From contig CASFPE010000020.1 of the NCBI GenBank assembly GCA_949296575.1, forward strand, positions 29,881 through 93,880: a stretch of DNA of 64,000 bases. The letters run 5' to 3'. This DNA comes from an uncultured Bacteroides sp. (GTDB lineage Bacteria; Bacteroidota; Bacteroidia; Bacteroidales; Bacteroidaceae). The translations under genes and the position numbers were made by a program. Below the pieces are notes generated by a model. That model made no database searches. It was not told the origin of the DNA and worked only from the letters and a program-made list of their open reading frames with translations. Positions 46,641 through 54,804 of the stretch are shown here, piece after piece (within the stretch, counting starts at the first letter, position 1; every line of letters begins with the position of its first letter).

Positions 46641-47744
46641 TTAAAAACATAAATCATATATATTCATCCCCACGTAAATCAGAATCAGCACTACTGCAAT
46701 GCCTGCGACAAAAGCGCCGATGCCTAACCCGATTTTCACCCGCTTGGAACGCTTTTCTTCCACCGTGATTTCCGTAGGCTGCGGGGCAGTTCCTGCCGGG
46801 ACTTCCAATTTGGTCTCATTAATGAAATCAATGGCTGTCACCAGATTCATGTCGTTTTCGTTCATCAGCGGGTCATATTTGGCAAATTTCACCAAATCGG
46901 CCGTCACAAACAGTTCTTTCAAGTCGTCGATGGCCTCTTTGTCTTTGGATTCCAAGAGCTTGTTGATGATTTCAGACGATGTCATCTCCAAGGCGTTGAA
47001 ATCGAAACGGTCGCGTATATAGACACGAATGGCATCTGTCAATTCCGTATAATATTCCTTCGAACGCCCTTTCTGCCAGATTTTTTCCCCTTTGATGCGT
47101 TCTATCTCCTTCATGGCCTGCTCATGGGGAGGAAGTTTGGGTTCAACTTTTATTTTCCGGATGATGGGCTTGTTGTCGTTGAAGCGTATGATTAAGAATA
47201 CGAACAAGACGGACAATGCGATGGCCAGCAAAGACAATCCGATGGAGGGAACCCAGTCCGACCAAGCGAAAGGCGCTTCCATGATGTCCTTTTGCCCGAA
47301 GAAACGCTCAGGGTGCAACGTGTCGACAGGTATGGAATAAACCTTCAAAGCTAAAGATTGCGAACGGTAGACTTGGCTGTCTACCCGCACCTCGAACGGG
47401 GGGATGTAGTATAACGCTGAATCAAAAGAAGTGATCGTATATTCTTGTGTCACATGCAAACGCTTGCGATCGTTCAAGTATTGTGTGTCGGGGCGGGCAA
47501 TGTCCACCACTTCGATTCCCCGCACAATCGTGTCTTGGATGAAAGGGAAAACGGCTCTCTTGCCGGCATCGAAACTGGCTTCCAATTTGATTTTGGCCTG
47601 TTCGCCTATCAAAATCTGCATGGAATCCACCGAAGCATCCACAACCACGGATTGCGCATGGAGTGTTCCCGTTGCCATCAACATGGAAAAGGCCAACCAC
47701 AATGTCTTACATCTTTTCTTTATTATTGCTTTTGTCATCCTCAT
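46641..47744 (-). CDS. Bat-operon membrane protein with BatD-like N-domain
   Basis: A 367-aa protein between DUF58 and batA. It has a signal peptide (TLWLAFSMLMATGTLHAQ), a beta domain (about residues 35-150: VDSMQILIGEQAKIKLEASF) like a short BatD module, one membrane helix (IGLSLLAIALSVLFVFLII), a cytoplasmic helical region (KEYYTELTDAIRVYIRDRF, with YY.ELTDAIRVY as in DUF4381) and a final membrane helix. ATG 47744 is used; a TTG at 47753 overlaps the DUF58 stop. This conserved slot in Bacteroidetes Bat operons has no settled name. It probably forms part of the MoxR/Bat complex. Confidence 0.85.
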   Translation of the reverse strand: MRMTKAIIKKRCKTLWLAFSMLMATGTLHAQSVVVDASVDSMQILIGEQAKIKLEASFDAGKRAVFPFIQDTIVRGIEVVDIARPDTQYLNDRKRLHVTQEYTITSFDSALYYIPPFEVRVDSQVYRSQSLALKVYSIPVDTLHPERFFGQKDIMEAPFAWSDWVPSIGLSLLAIALSVLFVFLIIRFNDNKPIIRKIKVEPKLPPHEQAMKEIERIKGEKIWQKGRSKEYYTELTDAIRVYIRDRFDFNALEMTSSEIINKLLESKDKEAIDDLKELFVTADLVKFAKYDPLMNENDMNLVTAIDFINETKLEVPAGTAPQPTEITVEEKRSKRVKIGLGIGAFVAGIAVVLILIYVGMNIYDLCF

Positions 47745-47749
47745 TTTCC

Positions 47750-48619
47750 TCAATTTCTTTTAGCAAACAAGTTCAGCAAAGCTTTCACATAATCCTGATC
47801 CGTGCGGATGGAAATAGCGTCTACATTGCTCTTGGTAAACGTTTCCTGCAAGGCGGCGCATTGCTTTTTCCACCATTCCCTCTGGGCTTTCCGCACGGCA
47901 GCTGATGAAGTGTCAATCCATTGTTCATGTCCTGTCTCGGCATCCTTCACTTTTAGCAAGCCAATGGAAGGAAGGTCTTCTATCCTGCGGTCGTACACTT
48001 GGATGGCAACCACGTCGTGTTTCCGGTTGGCGATGGTCAAAGCATTGCGGAAATCGGCCGTGTCGATGAAGTCAGACAAGATGAAAGCTGTGCAACGTTT
48101 CTTCAGCACATTCGTCAGGTATTCCACCGCCAAACGGATGTTGGTGCGGCTGCTGCCGGGACGGAAGTCAATCAACTCGCGGATGATGTAAAGGATATGC
48201 TTGCGCCCCTTCTTGGGAGGGATGAATTTCTCTATCTTGTCGGAAAAGAACACCACTCCTATCTTGTCATTGTTCTGGATGGCAGAGAAAGCCAGCGTGG
48301 CGGCAATTTCCGTCACCATGTCTTTCTTCATTTGATGCACCGTTCCGAACTCAAGGCTGGCCGACACGTCCACCAACAACATGACCGTCAATTCGCGTTC
48401 TTCTTCAAACACTTTGATATAAGGTTTGTTGAAACGGGCTGTCACGTTCCAATCGATGTCGCGGATGTCGTCGCCATATTGGTATTCCCGCACTTCCGAG
48501 AAAGCCATGCCCCGCCCTTTAAAGGCAGAATGGTATTGCCCTGCAAAGATGTTGCTCGACAATCCCCTTGTCTTTATCTCTATTTGCCGGACCCGCTTGA
48601 TCAGTTCACTTGCTTCCAT
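47750..48619 (-). CDS. DUF58 protein of the MoxR-Bat system
   Basis: A 289-aa cytoplasmic DUF58 protein with a degenerate VWA fold. Hallmarks: GQYHSAFKGRGMAFSEVREY, the block GDDIRDIDWNVTARF, VFEEERELTVMLLVDVSASL (Asp-x-Ser-x-Ser type MIDAS) and FILSDFIDTADFRNAL. It is always encoded directly after moxR in this system and is thought to be its partner. It is separated from moxR by 52 nt. Confidence 0.93.
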   Translation of the reverse strand: MEASELIKRVRQIEIKTRGLSSNIFAGQYHSAFKGRGMAFSEVREYQYGDDIRDIDWNVTARFNKPYIKVFEEERELTVMLLVDVSASLEFGTVHQMKKDMVTEIAATLAFSAIQNNDKIGVVFFSDKIEKFIPPKKGRKHILYIIRELIDFRPGSSRTNIRLAVEYLTNVLKKRCTAFILSDFIDTADFRNALTIANRKHDVVAIQVYDRRIEDLPSIGLLKVKDAETGHEQWIDTSSAAVRKAQREWWKKQCAALQETFTKSNVDAISIRTDQDYVKALLNLFAKRN

Positions 48620-48671
48620 ACATTATTTATATATTAAGCCCACAAAAAGCCTGATGCAGGATGCGGCGGCA

Positions 48672-49667
48672 TCAAGGCACTTCCACCCGGTTCAGAATCT
48701 TGCTGACAATCTCATCCGAGGAAACATTGCTGGCTTCGGCCTCGTAAGTCAGCCCGATGCGATGGCGCAACACGTCGTGGGCCACGGCGCGAACGTCCTC
48801 AGGGATGACATAACCGCGATGCTTGATGAAGGCATACGTGCGTGCTGCCAAGGCCAGATTGATGGATGCACGGGGCGAACCGCCGAATGCAATCAGGTCT
48901 TTCAGTTCCTTCAAGTCGTATTTTTCCGGGAAACGTGTGGCAAACACGATGTCCACGATGTAACGTTCAATTTTCTCGTCGATGTAAACTTGGCGCACAA
49001 TTTTGCGTGCTTCCAGGATGTCGTCTGCTTTCAGGATGGGTTTCACCTCTGTCTTTTCGCCGCTGATGTTCTGGCGGATAATCAGTTTTTCTTCTTCGTG
49101 CTTCGGGTAGTCGATGACTACTTTCAGCATGAAACGGTCCACTTGGGCTTCAGGCAACGGGTAAGTGCCTTCCTGCTCAATGGGGTTTTGCGTGGCAAGC
49201 ACCAAGAAAGGCTCAGGCAACGCGAAAGTTTCTTTTCCTAACGTCACTTGCCGTTCCTGCATGGCTTCCAACAATGCGCTCTGCACTTTGGCCGGCGCAC
49301 GGTTGATTTCATCAGCCAGCACGAAATTGGCGAAGACGGGGCCTTTGTTGACCACGAACTTTTCGTCCTTTTGGCTGTAAATCATCGTGCCGATGACATC
49401 GGCCGGGAGCAAATCGGGCGTGAATTGTATTCTGCTGTATTTGGCATCAATCAGTGAAGCCAGCGTTTTTATTGCCAAGGTCTTTGCCAAACCGGGGACA
49501 CCTTCCAGCAACACATGCCCGTCAGACAACAATCCTATCAACAAAGATTCTATCAGATGTTTCTGCCCTACGATTACTTGGTCCATTCCTGTCATCAGGT
49601 TGATGACAAACGAACTTTGCCTTTCTATCCGTTCGTTCAACTCGCGAATATCAATAGATTCAGCCAT
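48672..49667 (-). CDS. moxR: MoxR-family AAA+ ATPase
   Basis: A 331-aa AAA+ chaperone-like ATPase. Walker A LEGVPGLAKTLAIKTLA, Walker B NFVLADEINRAPAKVQ, sensor 1 LATQNPIEQEGTYPLPEAQV and the MoxR-specific block GSPRASINLALAARTYAF. It is the first gene of the bat operon; the ATPase is believed to assemble or activate VWA proteins such as BatA/BatB. The promoter at 49750-49780 drives the whole 9-kb unit. Confidence 0.95.
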   Translation of the reverse strand: MAESIDIRELNERIERQSSFVINLMTGMDQVIVGQKHLIESLLIGLLSDGHVLLEGVPGLAKTLAIKTLASLIDAKYSRIQFTPDLLPADVIGTMIYSQKDEKFVVNKGPVFANFVLADEINRAPAKVQSALLEAMQERQVTLGKETFALPEPFLVLATQNPIEQEGTYPLPEAQVDRFMLKVVIDYPKHEEEKLIIRQNISGEKTEVKPILKADDILEARKIVRQVYIDEKIERYIVDIVFATRFPEKYDLKELKDLIAFGGSPRASINLALAARTYAFIKHRGYVIPEDVRAVAHDVLRHRIGLTYEAEASNVSSDEIVSKILNRVEVP

Positions 49668-49749
49668 TTGGATACAGTTTTATAAAGTGGTTATTCAATG
49701 AATTAAAATGTGAAATCGTTAACTAAAAATGTTACTCATTTTCAGTTTC

Positions 49750-49780
49750 CAAAAGTAGTGGATATAATCAATCGGCGCAA
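49750..49780 (-). promoter_or_regulatory. Promoter of moxR-bat operon
   Basis: On the minus strand, TTG (49780-49778), 20-nt spacer, TACTTTTG (49757-49750), with an 80-nt leader before moxR. Confidence 0.6.
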
Positions 49781-49843
49781 CTAATTTATATTAAAAAACA
49801 ACGCCGTTTTCCCCAATTTTAATTGATTTGGATTTAAATTATT

Positions 49844-51027
49844 CTAAATCACTTCCAACATGCCTGTGGATATTCTATTCCACACGTCTTTGTGTTCAAA
49901 ACTAATAGCTTTATCTGTTTCCAGTTCCTGCACATAATACGGCAAAACATCGCCAGGGCTGGACAATAGCCGAAGATAATACCTGATTGTTGGAATTACT
50001 CCGTTTGCAATCATTTGGCATCCCAACAATCTTTTCACAGTCTCTATTTCCCTAATCACATCTTCATTGGGTTCGTGCATCGGATGCGTTGTCAGGATAT
50101 AATATCTATCCACTTGGCTTCCACGAATCTTTTGCTTGGCTATGTCTATCAACTCTTTTGATAAAGGAATTTGGTGTTTCACTTCAACTGCCTCAAAAAC
50201 AGATCCATCAGAGTTCGCAATTTCTATGTCTCCAATAGAACCCGTTTGTGTATCAGCAGCAGAATGCAACTCAAGTTTTTTTAAAGTTTTGCCTTGATAT
50301 CTGTTCAATTCCGTCATTAAAACCTTGTAAATGGAGTGCAAAGCCAATACCGGCAAACGAGAGCCTCCTTTGGAATCTTTGTATAGATAGAAAAAATGCT
50401 GCTCAAACAAATGGGTGATTTGCAATATGTCTTGAATCTTAGGTATTGCAAGGGATATCCTTGTCTTTTCCCTTAACTCGATGCGTCTTAGCATTAAAAG
50501 GGCTAATCCGAGTTTTGCGTTTTGCCTTTTAGTCTCAATTTCATCATAAACCGTCAAGAATGGCTCTTTGATTGCGCCTATATTTTCATCATAGTCCAAA
50601 GGTACGGCTTTGGCCTTTCAAAGGTTCTTGTCTGCCAACCTGATTTTGCACCATGAAACTCATGTTTTTCCATCCAATGATATATGATATGCTCAGAAAC
50701 GCCCCTGAAATTGAAACCAGCAGGTCTGTCAGTCAAATGCTGAATCTGGACTTGATGGTAACGGACATCCACTGTGTCGCCATAAGCAGCCTTAATAGCC
50801 ATGCCCGTCAAAACATTCAAATACCCCGAAGATGCCTTCTCACACAATTTTGCTATTTTTTCAAGTGAATCCACAAAACTGCTGCTTAAAGCATCTGTTA
50901 TGGAGGCAGTGATTGACCCATCATCCCTTTCAGCATGCAGATGTTCTGCCAATGAGTAGGCAGCATCAAGTTCTGATGTTATCAACTGTTCTAAATTAGC
51001 CGGACGATTTTCTATCTTGGATGCCAT
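49844..51027 (-). pseudogene. Type II restriction endonuclease split by a frameshift (SacI-like)
   Basis: Two frames read as one protein. The first (51027 to 50578, 149 aa) ends ...SGWQTRTFERPKPY then an out-of-frame LWTMMKI and stop. The second, in the next frame from about 50597, continues LDYDENIGAIKEPFLTVYDE and runs to 49844. One missing base near 50597-50605 (a CCTTTGG stretch) joins them into about 400 aa. The second part contains a PD-(D/E)xK-like core, GDIEIANSDGSVFEAVEVKH (Asp, then Glu-x-Lys). The wording around SGWQTRT.ERPKPY and the adjacent C5 methyltransferase remind me of the SacI family; that is recollection, not a search. The start lies 3 nt after the methyltransferase stop. 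It may be dead, a sequencing error, or switched by slippage. Confidence 0.6.
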
Positions 51028-51030
51028 GGT

Positions 51031-52815
51031 TCAATGACCTTTAATATTAAAATTCATTTGTTTATCTAAAGGCAGAGCAAATGGATATGCCACCATATAA
51101 ACACCTTGCGGAATAGCTATATTCGTCTCATGACAGCGAACATCATACCTGAATGTGCGCAATGTTCTTGCCAATTCCACAAAATCGTCTTGCCTGAACT
51201 TGTCTTTCCACATTGAAAGCAATAATTTTTTGTCAGCATAAACGCCGCAGTTTTCAAAGTTTGCATAATATTTGGCAAATTGGAAAACTGGCAAATCTGT
51301 TTTCAATTCAAACTTCTTGATTTTAAAAATCGGATGCGGCTCTGTGAAATGCCCGTACAATTCAAGCAAAGAACGAAAACTGCTACACTCCTTCACCCAA
51401 ATATCCACAGCATTCCACATTGTTTGAATGTCACGCTCATCATTGCCCAACAGTATGACCTTCATTGGAATCTTCGCATTTTGGGTAATCCCGTCATATA
51501 TCTCCAAGTCAAGCACAGCTTCAGTTTCTTTTGAAGAACCGCATTGGACAGTAATCGTCACATTGCCTTCCGAATCATGGACGACTCGCATAGTATTTTT
51601 GCCAAGAGATGACGGCATGACCGATGTGCTGAAATCCTTAAGATGAAAAGCACTCACAACAACTGATTTGCTTTTTTCCGCGACAGCCTGATGGATGGCT
51701 TTGGTTTCCTTTGCTTTTTGCCCCTTTCTTTTGTCAAAAGAAAGAGTATCATCAGGACTTAAATATTCTATATCCGTCTTGCTATCAAAAACCTGTTCTT
51801 TTATGGCTAATGCCATATAGTATGCAACCTTAGGGCAAACAGAGTTTCCTATTTGACGAATTTGAGAAGCTCTATCACCGCTAAACACATGTTCATCCGG
51901 GAAACCTTGGATTCTTTTGTATTCAGATATAGTCAAGTACCGGTTATCCCAATGCAATGGGCCTGTATATTTGCCCGGAGATGCAATGAGAGTTTTCACG
52001 CACGTTTCAGGATTCGCCTTATATAAAAAATCAGAGAAACGCGACCTGTATGCAAAAACAGGATTCGGATAACCTCTCTTTGCTGTGAAATGCAAATAAT
52101 TTGATCCTGGCGGGACCAAAGGAAGCAAGCGGGCATACTTGCCGCCTGCAAAAGATGTCTCAATTTTGTCTTGTTCACTCATTACGAGGCCAGCTATCAC
52201 ATCTCCCACTTTCAAATACGGAGCATGCTTCGTACTGTCAGGGCCATAAACTGGTTTGGGGTATAAAAAAGGCTTGTTAAGCCGGTGTCCGACAATAAAC
52301 ATACGCTCCCTTTGTTGCGGGACACCATAATCTTCCGCGTCCAAAATACGATGTTCGATGGTATATCCTTCTGCGGCAAAAGCAGAAACAATGTCTTCAA
52401 AGTCTTTCCCTTTATTGGTGCCTAAAATGCCTCTGACATTCTCAAAAAGGAATGCTTTGGGTTGTACTTTGCGGACGACCTCAACGTATGATTCAAACAA
52501 GTTGCCTCTTTTGTCAAGTTTCCCGGCTGCGCCTCCGGCACGCCGGGCAGAAGCTGAAAAGGTTTGGCAAGGAGGACCGCCAATAATCATATCGATATTG
52601 TCAGGCAATATGGAAAAATCCATCGTGGTAATGTCTTGTTCCGCTACAACCAATTTTTCAGGAAGCGTATTGCCACGGTTCTGCCGAAGGGTCTCACAGC
52701 AATCATGGTCAAAGTCTGTTGCAAACAATATTTCAAAGCCTGCTTGCTCAAAACCGATGTCAAGCCCGCCACCGCCTGAAAACAGACTTAATGTCCTAAT
52801 GCCTTTTTCTGCCAT
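51031..52815 (-). CDS. DNA (cytosine-5)-methyltransferase with long C-terminal extension
   Basis: A 594-aa modification enzyme. Motifs in order: I LFSGGGGLDIGFEQAGFEIL, IV GGPPCQTFSASARRAG with the catalytic Cys, VI AFLFENVRGILG, VIII GVPQQRERMFIVGHR, IX RIQGFPDE, and X GNSVCPKVAYYMALAIKEQ around residues 322-342. All are intact. About 250 residues after motif X (343-594) belong to no part of the methylase fold I recognise (e.g. VVVSAFHLKDFSTSVMPSSL, DLPVFQFAKYYANFENCGVY). The gene is more AT-rich than its neighbours, suggesting transfer. It has its own promoter and is followed by the split endonuclease. Confidence 0.93.
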   Translation of the reverse strand: MAEKGIRTLSLFSGGGGLDIGFEQAGFEILFATDFDHDCCETLRQNRGNTLPEKLVVAEQDITTMDFSILPDNIDMIIGGPPCQTFSASARRAGGAAGKLDKRGNLFESYVEVVRKVQPKAFLFENVRGILGTNKGKDFEDIVSAFAAEGYTIEHRILDAEDYGVPQQRERMFIVGHRLNKPFLYPKPVYGPDSTKHAPYLKVGDVIAGLVMSEQDKIETSFAGGKYARLLPLVPPGSNYLHFTAKRGYPNPVFAYRSRFSDFLYKANPETCVKTLIASPGKYTGPLHWDNRYLTISEYKRIQGFPDEHVFSGDRASQIRQIGNSVCPKVAYYMALAIKEQVFDSKTDIEYLSPDDTLSFDKRKGQKAKETKAIHQAVAEKSKSVVVSAFHLKDFSTSVMPSSLGKNTMRVVHDSEGNVTITVQCGSSKETEAVLDLEIYDGITQNAKIPMKVILLGNDERDIQTMWNAVDIWVKECSSFRSLLELYGHFTEPHPIFKIKKFELKTDLPVFQFAKYYANFENCGVYADKKLLLSMWKDKFRQDDFVELARTLRTFRYDVRCHETNIAIPQGVYMVAYPFALPLDKQMNFNIKGH

Positions 52816-52841
52816 TTATCTATACAAATTCAATTTGCCGT

Positions 52842-52872
52842 CAAAGATACCCATAACCTTTGGAAAATCCAA
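52842..52872 (-). promoter_or_regulatory. Promoter of R-M operon
   Basis: Minus strand: TTG (52872-52870), 20-nt spacer, TATCTTTG (52849-52842), 27 nt before the methyltransferase start. Confidence 0.6.
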
Positions 52873-52942
52873 ATAGGCACATGCGGACTAGTTTGCTGAA
52901 AAACCTTGCATTGGTGCGGACAAAATGAAAAAGCGGCTGGGG

Positions 52943-53290
52943 CAATCCGCCCGCTGTTCGGCTCGCCCACGGCCGATATATTCACACGGGCATCATAATG
53001 GTAGGTTCCTGCGTTCATGTAAATTGTGTCGCCGGGGACCACCAAGTCCACCGCTTTCTGCAAGGAAGCGAAAGGTTTCTCCAACGAGCCGTCGGCCGTG
53101 GCATCGTCGCCTTCCGGGTCGCAATAATAAACATGGTGGGCATACTCCGGCACAATAATCTCGCCGGTGACGAACGTTTCCTGCTGCCCGTAGGCAACAC
53201 GTAAATGAATTCCTCGTCTGCGAAAGTATCTTCCTGCACTTTGCTGGTCACCACTTCGGCCAATACGGGCGGCAACGTCTCAATTTCACT
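52943..53290 (-). pseudogene. Truncated right-handed beta-helix (pectate-lyase-like) gene remnant
   Basis: Reading on the minus strand, residues VPEYAHHVYYCDPEGDDATA, SLEKPFASLQKAVDLVVPGD and TIYMNAGTYHYDARVNISAV are the typical N-terminal module of secreted beta-helix/pectate-lyase-like proteins (DUF1565-like). Similarity stops at about 52943 (after GEPNSGRI), where unrelated sequence follows toward the R-M promoter. Upstream the coding sense seems to continue, but in another frame (VLAEVVTSKVQEDTFADEEF), implying a frameshift near 53190-53200. No start or signal peptide is recognisable. It is a dead remnant that probably lost its body when the R-M genes or a repeat arrived. Confidence 0.6.
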
Positions 53291-53345
53291 TGAAAAGCGC
53301 GTGCATTTTTCCTGTAAAATCCGAAACTTTTCAGGAAAGATTTCC

Positions 53346-53389
53346 TGCACGATTATTAATCGTACACGTGTACGATTAATAATCGTGCA
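53346..53389. repeat. 44-bp perfect palindrome
   Basis: A perfect inverted repeat of 22-nt arms with no spacer, centred between 53367 and 53368 on CACGTG; the arms contain CGATTATTAATCG, itself palindromic. The right arm and following bases (GATTAATAATCGTGCAAAG) also occur near 21025 as a single arm. It is followed to about 53475 by a repeat of the dispersed family (AAACCTTCCAATGTTTTGCC, CAAACATTGGAAAGATTTTC). Confidence 0.9.
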
Positions 53390-53475
53390 AAGAAAAGTTC
53401 AGGAACAATTGCATGAAACCTTCCAATGTTTTGCCTCAAACATTGGAAAGATTTTCAAAATCCTTTCAATGATTT
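53390..53475. repeat. Dispersed imperfect inverted repeat, copy B
   Basis: AAACCTTCCAATGTTT and the complementary AAACATTGGAAAGATTTT form an inverted repeat, followed by AAAATCCTTTCAATGATTTT. The same words in similar order are found at 20990-21125 and, more weakly, at 39887-39990. It overlaps the last codons of the HU-LysM gene. Confidence 0.6.
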
Positions 53476-54524
53476 TGCGGAACGCCGCGCTGCGGTTTGT
53501 CGCGGAGCGCGGGGATGCGCAGGAGGATGCCTTGCGGAATTTGGTGGGGATTGCGGATGCGGTCGCGGTTGTGCATCACAAGGTAAGGCCAAAGGTCCTT
53601 TGTCTCGTAAAAACGTTTGGAAACCATGGTCAGCGTCTCGCCGGGCTTGAGGCGGTAGGTGGCCATGGTGCCGACGATGACATAGCTGGTGGAATCGGCA
53701 ATCACGGTGGCAGCGTTCTTGCGCACCCCGGTGATGAGCGTGCGGGTGGTGTCGATGGCGGCTGGTGTTCCGGGTTGCATCGCGCTGCTGTCCCGCGCGG
53801 CCGGCGTGTCTGCAGCCGGATGCGCAGGACGGTTTTCCGCAAGGGAAGCTGCGGGTGTGCCGTGGGTTGCCGCAGGAGTTCCCGTGTTTGCCCCTTGGTT
53901 CGTGGACAGGAACACGGCGACGGCCACGGCCAATGCGGCAACAGTTCCCGATGCATATAGCCAGATTTTGCGCCTTTTCTTCTTTCCCGCAGCAGGAATC
54001 GGTTCTTCTTCTTGCGGGGATCCGGCGGCAGACGGCGCAGGTTCGCCCGTATCTGGCTCACATTCCGCAGCGCACGACGGCGCTTCTTCCGGCATTGCAG
54101 CGGTTTCCACGGCGGCATCTTCGGAGAGGGCGGCTGCTTCTGCCTCGTTGCCTGCGCTGCTGTTCCCGCCTGTCGCCACGGGAACATCATCGAAGTTGAC
54201 CCCATCATGCAGGACGACGGCTTCAAAGTGGGAAAAGGGCTTGTTGACCAAATCGCGCAAGCGCGGGTCCGGGACGAATGTTATCCGCGTGTGGTCCTTG
54301 ATGGTGATGCGTTGGCCTGTGTTCACGTCCACGCTCTCCCGGCTGTCGATGCTGGTCAGCTTGAAAGTGCCGAATCCTTTTATCTTCACCGCTTTGTCAA
54401 CTTTCAAGGCATCTTCGATGATGCTGAAAAAGGCTTTCACGAAAGCTTCCGCTTTCGCGTTGCCGAGCCCTTTCTTTTCAGCCAGCAATCGGATGATGTC
54501 TTGCAGATTGACCTTTTCGTCCAT
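53466..54524 (-). CDS. HU-domain, membrane-anchored, LysM-like protein
   Basis: A 352-aa protein with an unusual combination. Residues 1-95 are an HU/IHF-like DNA-binding domain (DIIRLLAEKKGLGNAKAEAF, VKIKGFGTFKLTSIDSRESV). Residues about 100-185 are an acidic Ala/Glu/Pro linker. KKKRRK precedes a single membrane helix (IWLYASGTVAALAVAVAVFL), followed by a Thr/Ala/Pro-rich stretch, and the end (YRLKPGETLTMVSKRFYETK, DLWPYLVMHNRDRIRNPHQI) looks like a LysM-type repeat. The topology implied is DNA-binding in the cytoplasm and a cell-wall-binding motif outside. It follows a plain HU gene by 4 nt at the end of the rimO cluster. The fusion occurs in other Bacteroidetes as far as I recall; its role is unknown. 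Confidence 0.85.
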   Translation of the reverse strand: MDEKVNLQDIIRLLAEKKGLGNAKAEAFVKAFFSIIEDALKVDKAVKIKGFGTFKLTSIDSRESVDVNTGQRITIKDHTRITFVPDPRLRDLVNKPFSHFEAVVLHDGVNFDDVPVATGGNSSAGNEAEAAALSEDAAVETAAMPEEAPSCAAECEPDTGEPAPSAAGSPQEEEPIPAAGKKKRRKIWLYASGTVAALAVAVAVFLSTNQGANTGTPAATHGTPAASLAENRPAHPAADTPAARDSSAMQPGTPAAIDTTRTLITGVRKNAATVIADSTSYVIVGTMATYRLKPGETLTMVSKRFYETKDLWPYLVMHNRDRIRNPHQIPQGILLRIPALRDKPQRGVPQNH

Positions 54525-54528
54525 GGAG

Positions 54529-54804
54529 TTATGAGTTGAATTTGTTTTTCAGTATATGGCTTGACTTGTACACCAAAACCAGCTTTGGAGGTATCAACAA
54601 GCGTTGTTGCGTGACGGGGTTCACCACGACGCGCTCCATTTTCTTCTTGACGCGGAAGCTCCCGAACCCCGGCACCAGCACTGTCTTTCCTTCTTCCAGT
54701 TGCTGCCCGATGAGCGAAACTGTGGCATCCGCCAGTTGTGTTGCCTCTTTCTGGCTGCAATCCAAACGCTTGGACAGTTCCGTTATAAATTCCTTGTTGT
54801 TCAT
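54529..54804 (-). CDS. HU-family DNA-binding protein
   Basis: A 91-aa histone-like protein: helical N-half FITELSKRLDCSQKEATQLA, then the beta arm GKTVLVPGFGSFRVKKKMER, and the basic arm end VVNPVTQQRLLIPPKLVLVY. It belongs to the HU/IHF superfamily but is divergent from E. coli HU in the arm (Pro-Val-Thr-Gln instead of GRNP). Its start overlaps the rimO stop (ATGA), so translation is coupled. Such paired HU genes downstream of rimO may act together. Confidence 0.88.
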   Translation of the reverse strand: MNNKEFITELSKRLDCSQKEATQLADATVSLIGQQLEEGKTVLVPGFGSFRVKKKMERVVVNPVTQQRLLIPPKLVLVYKSSHILKNKFNS

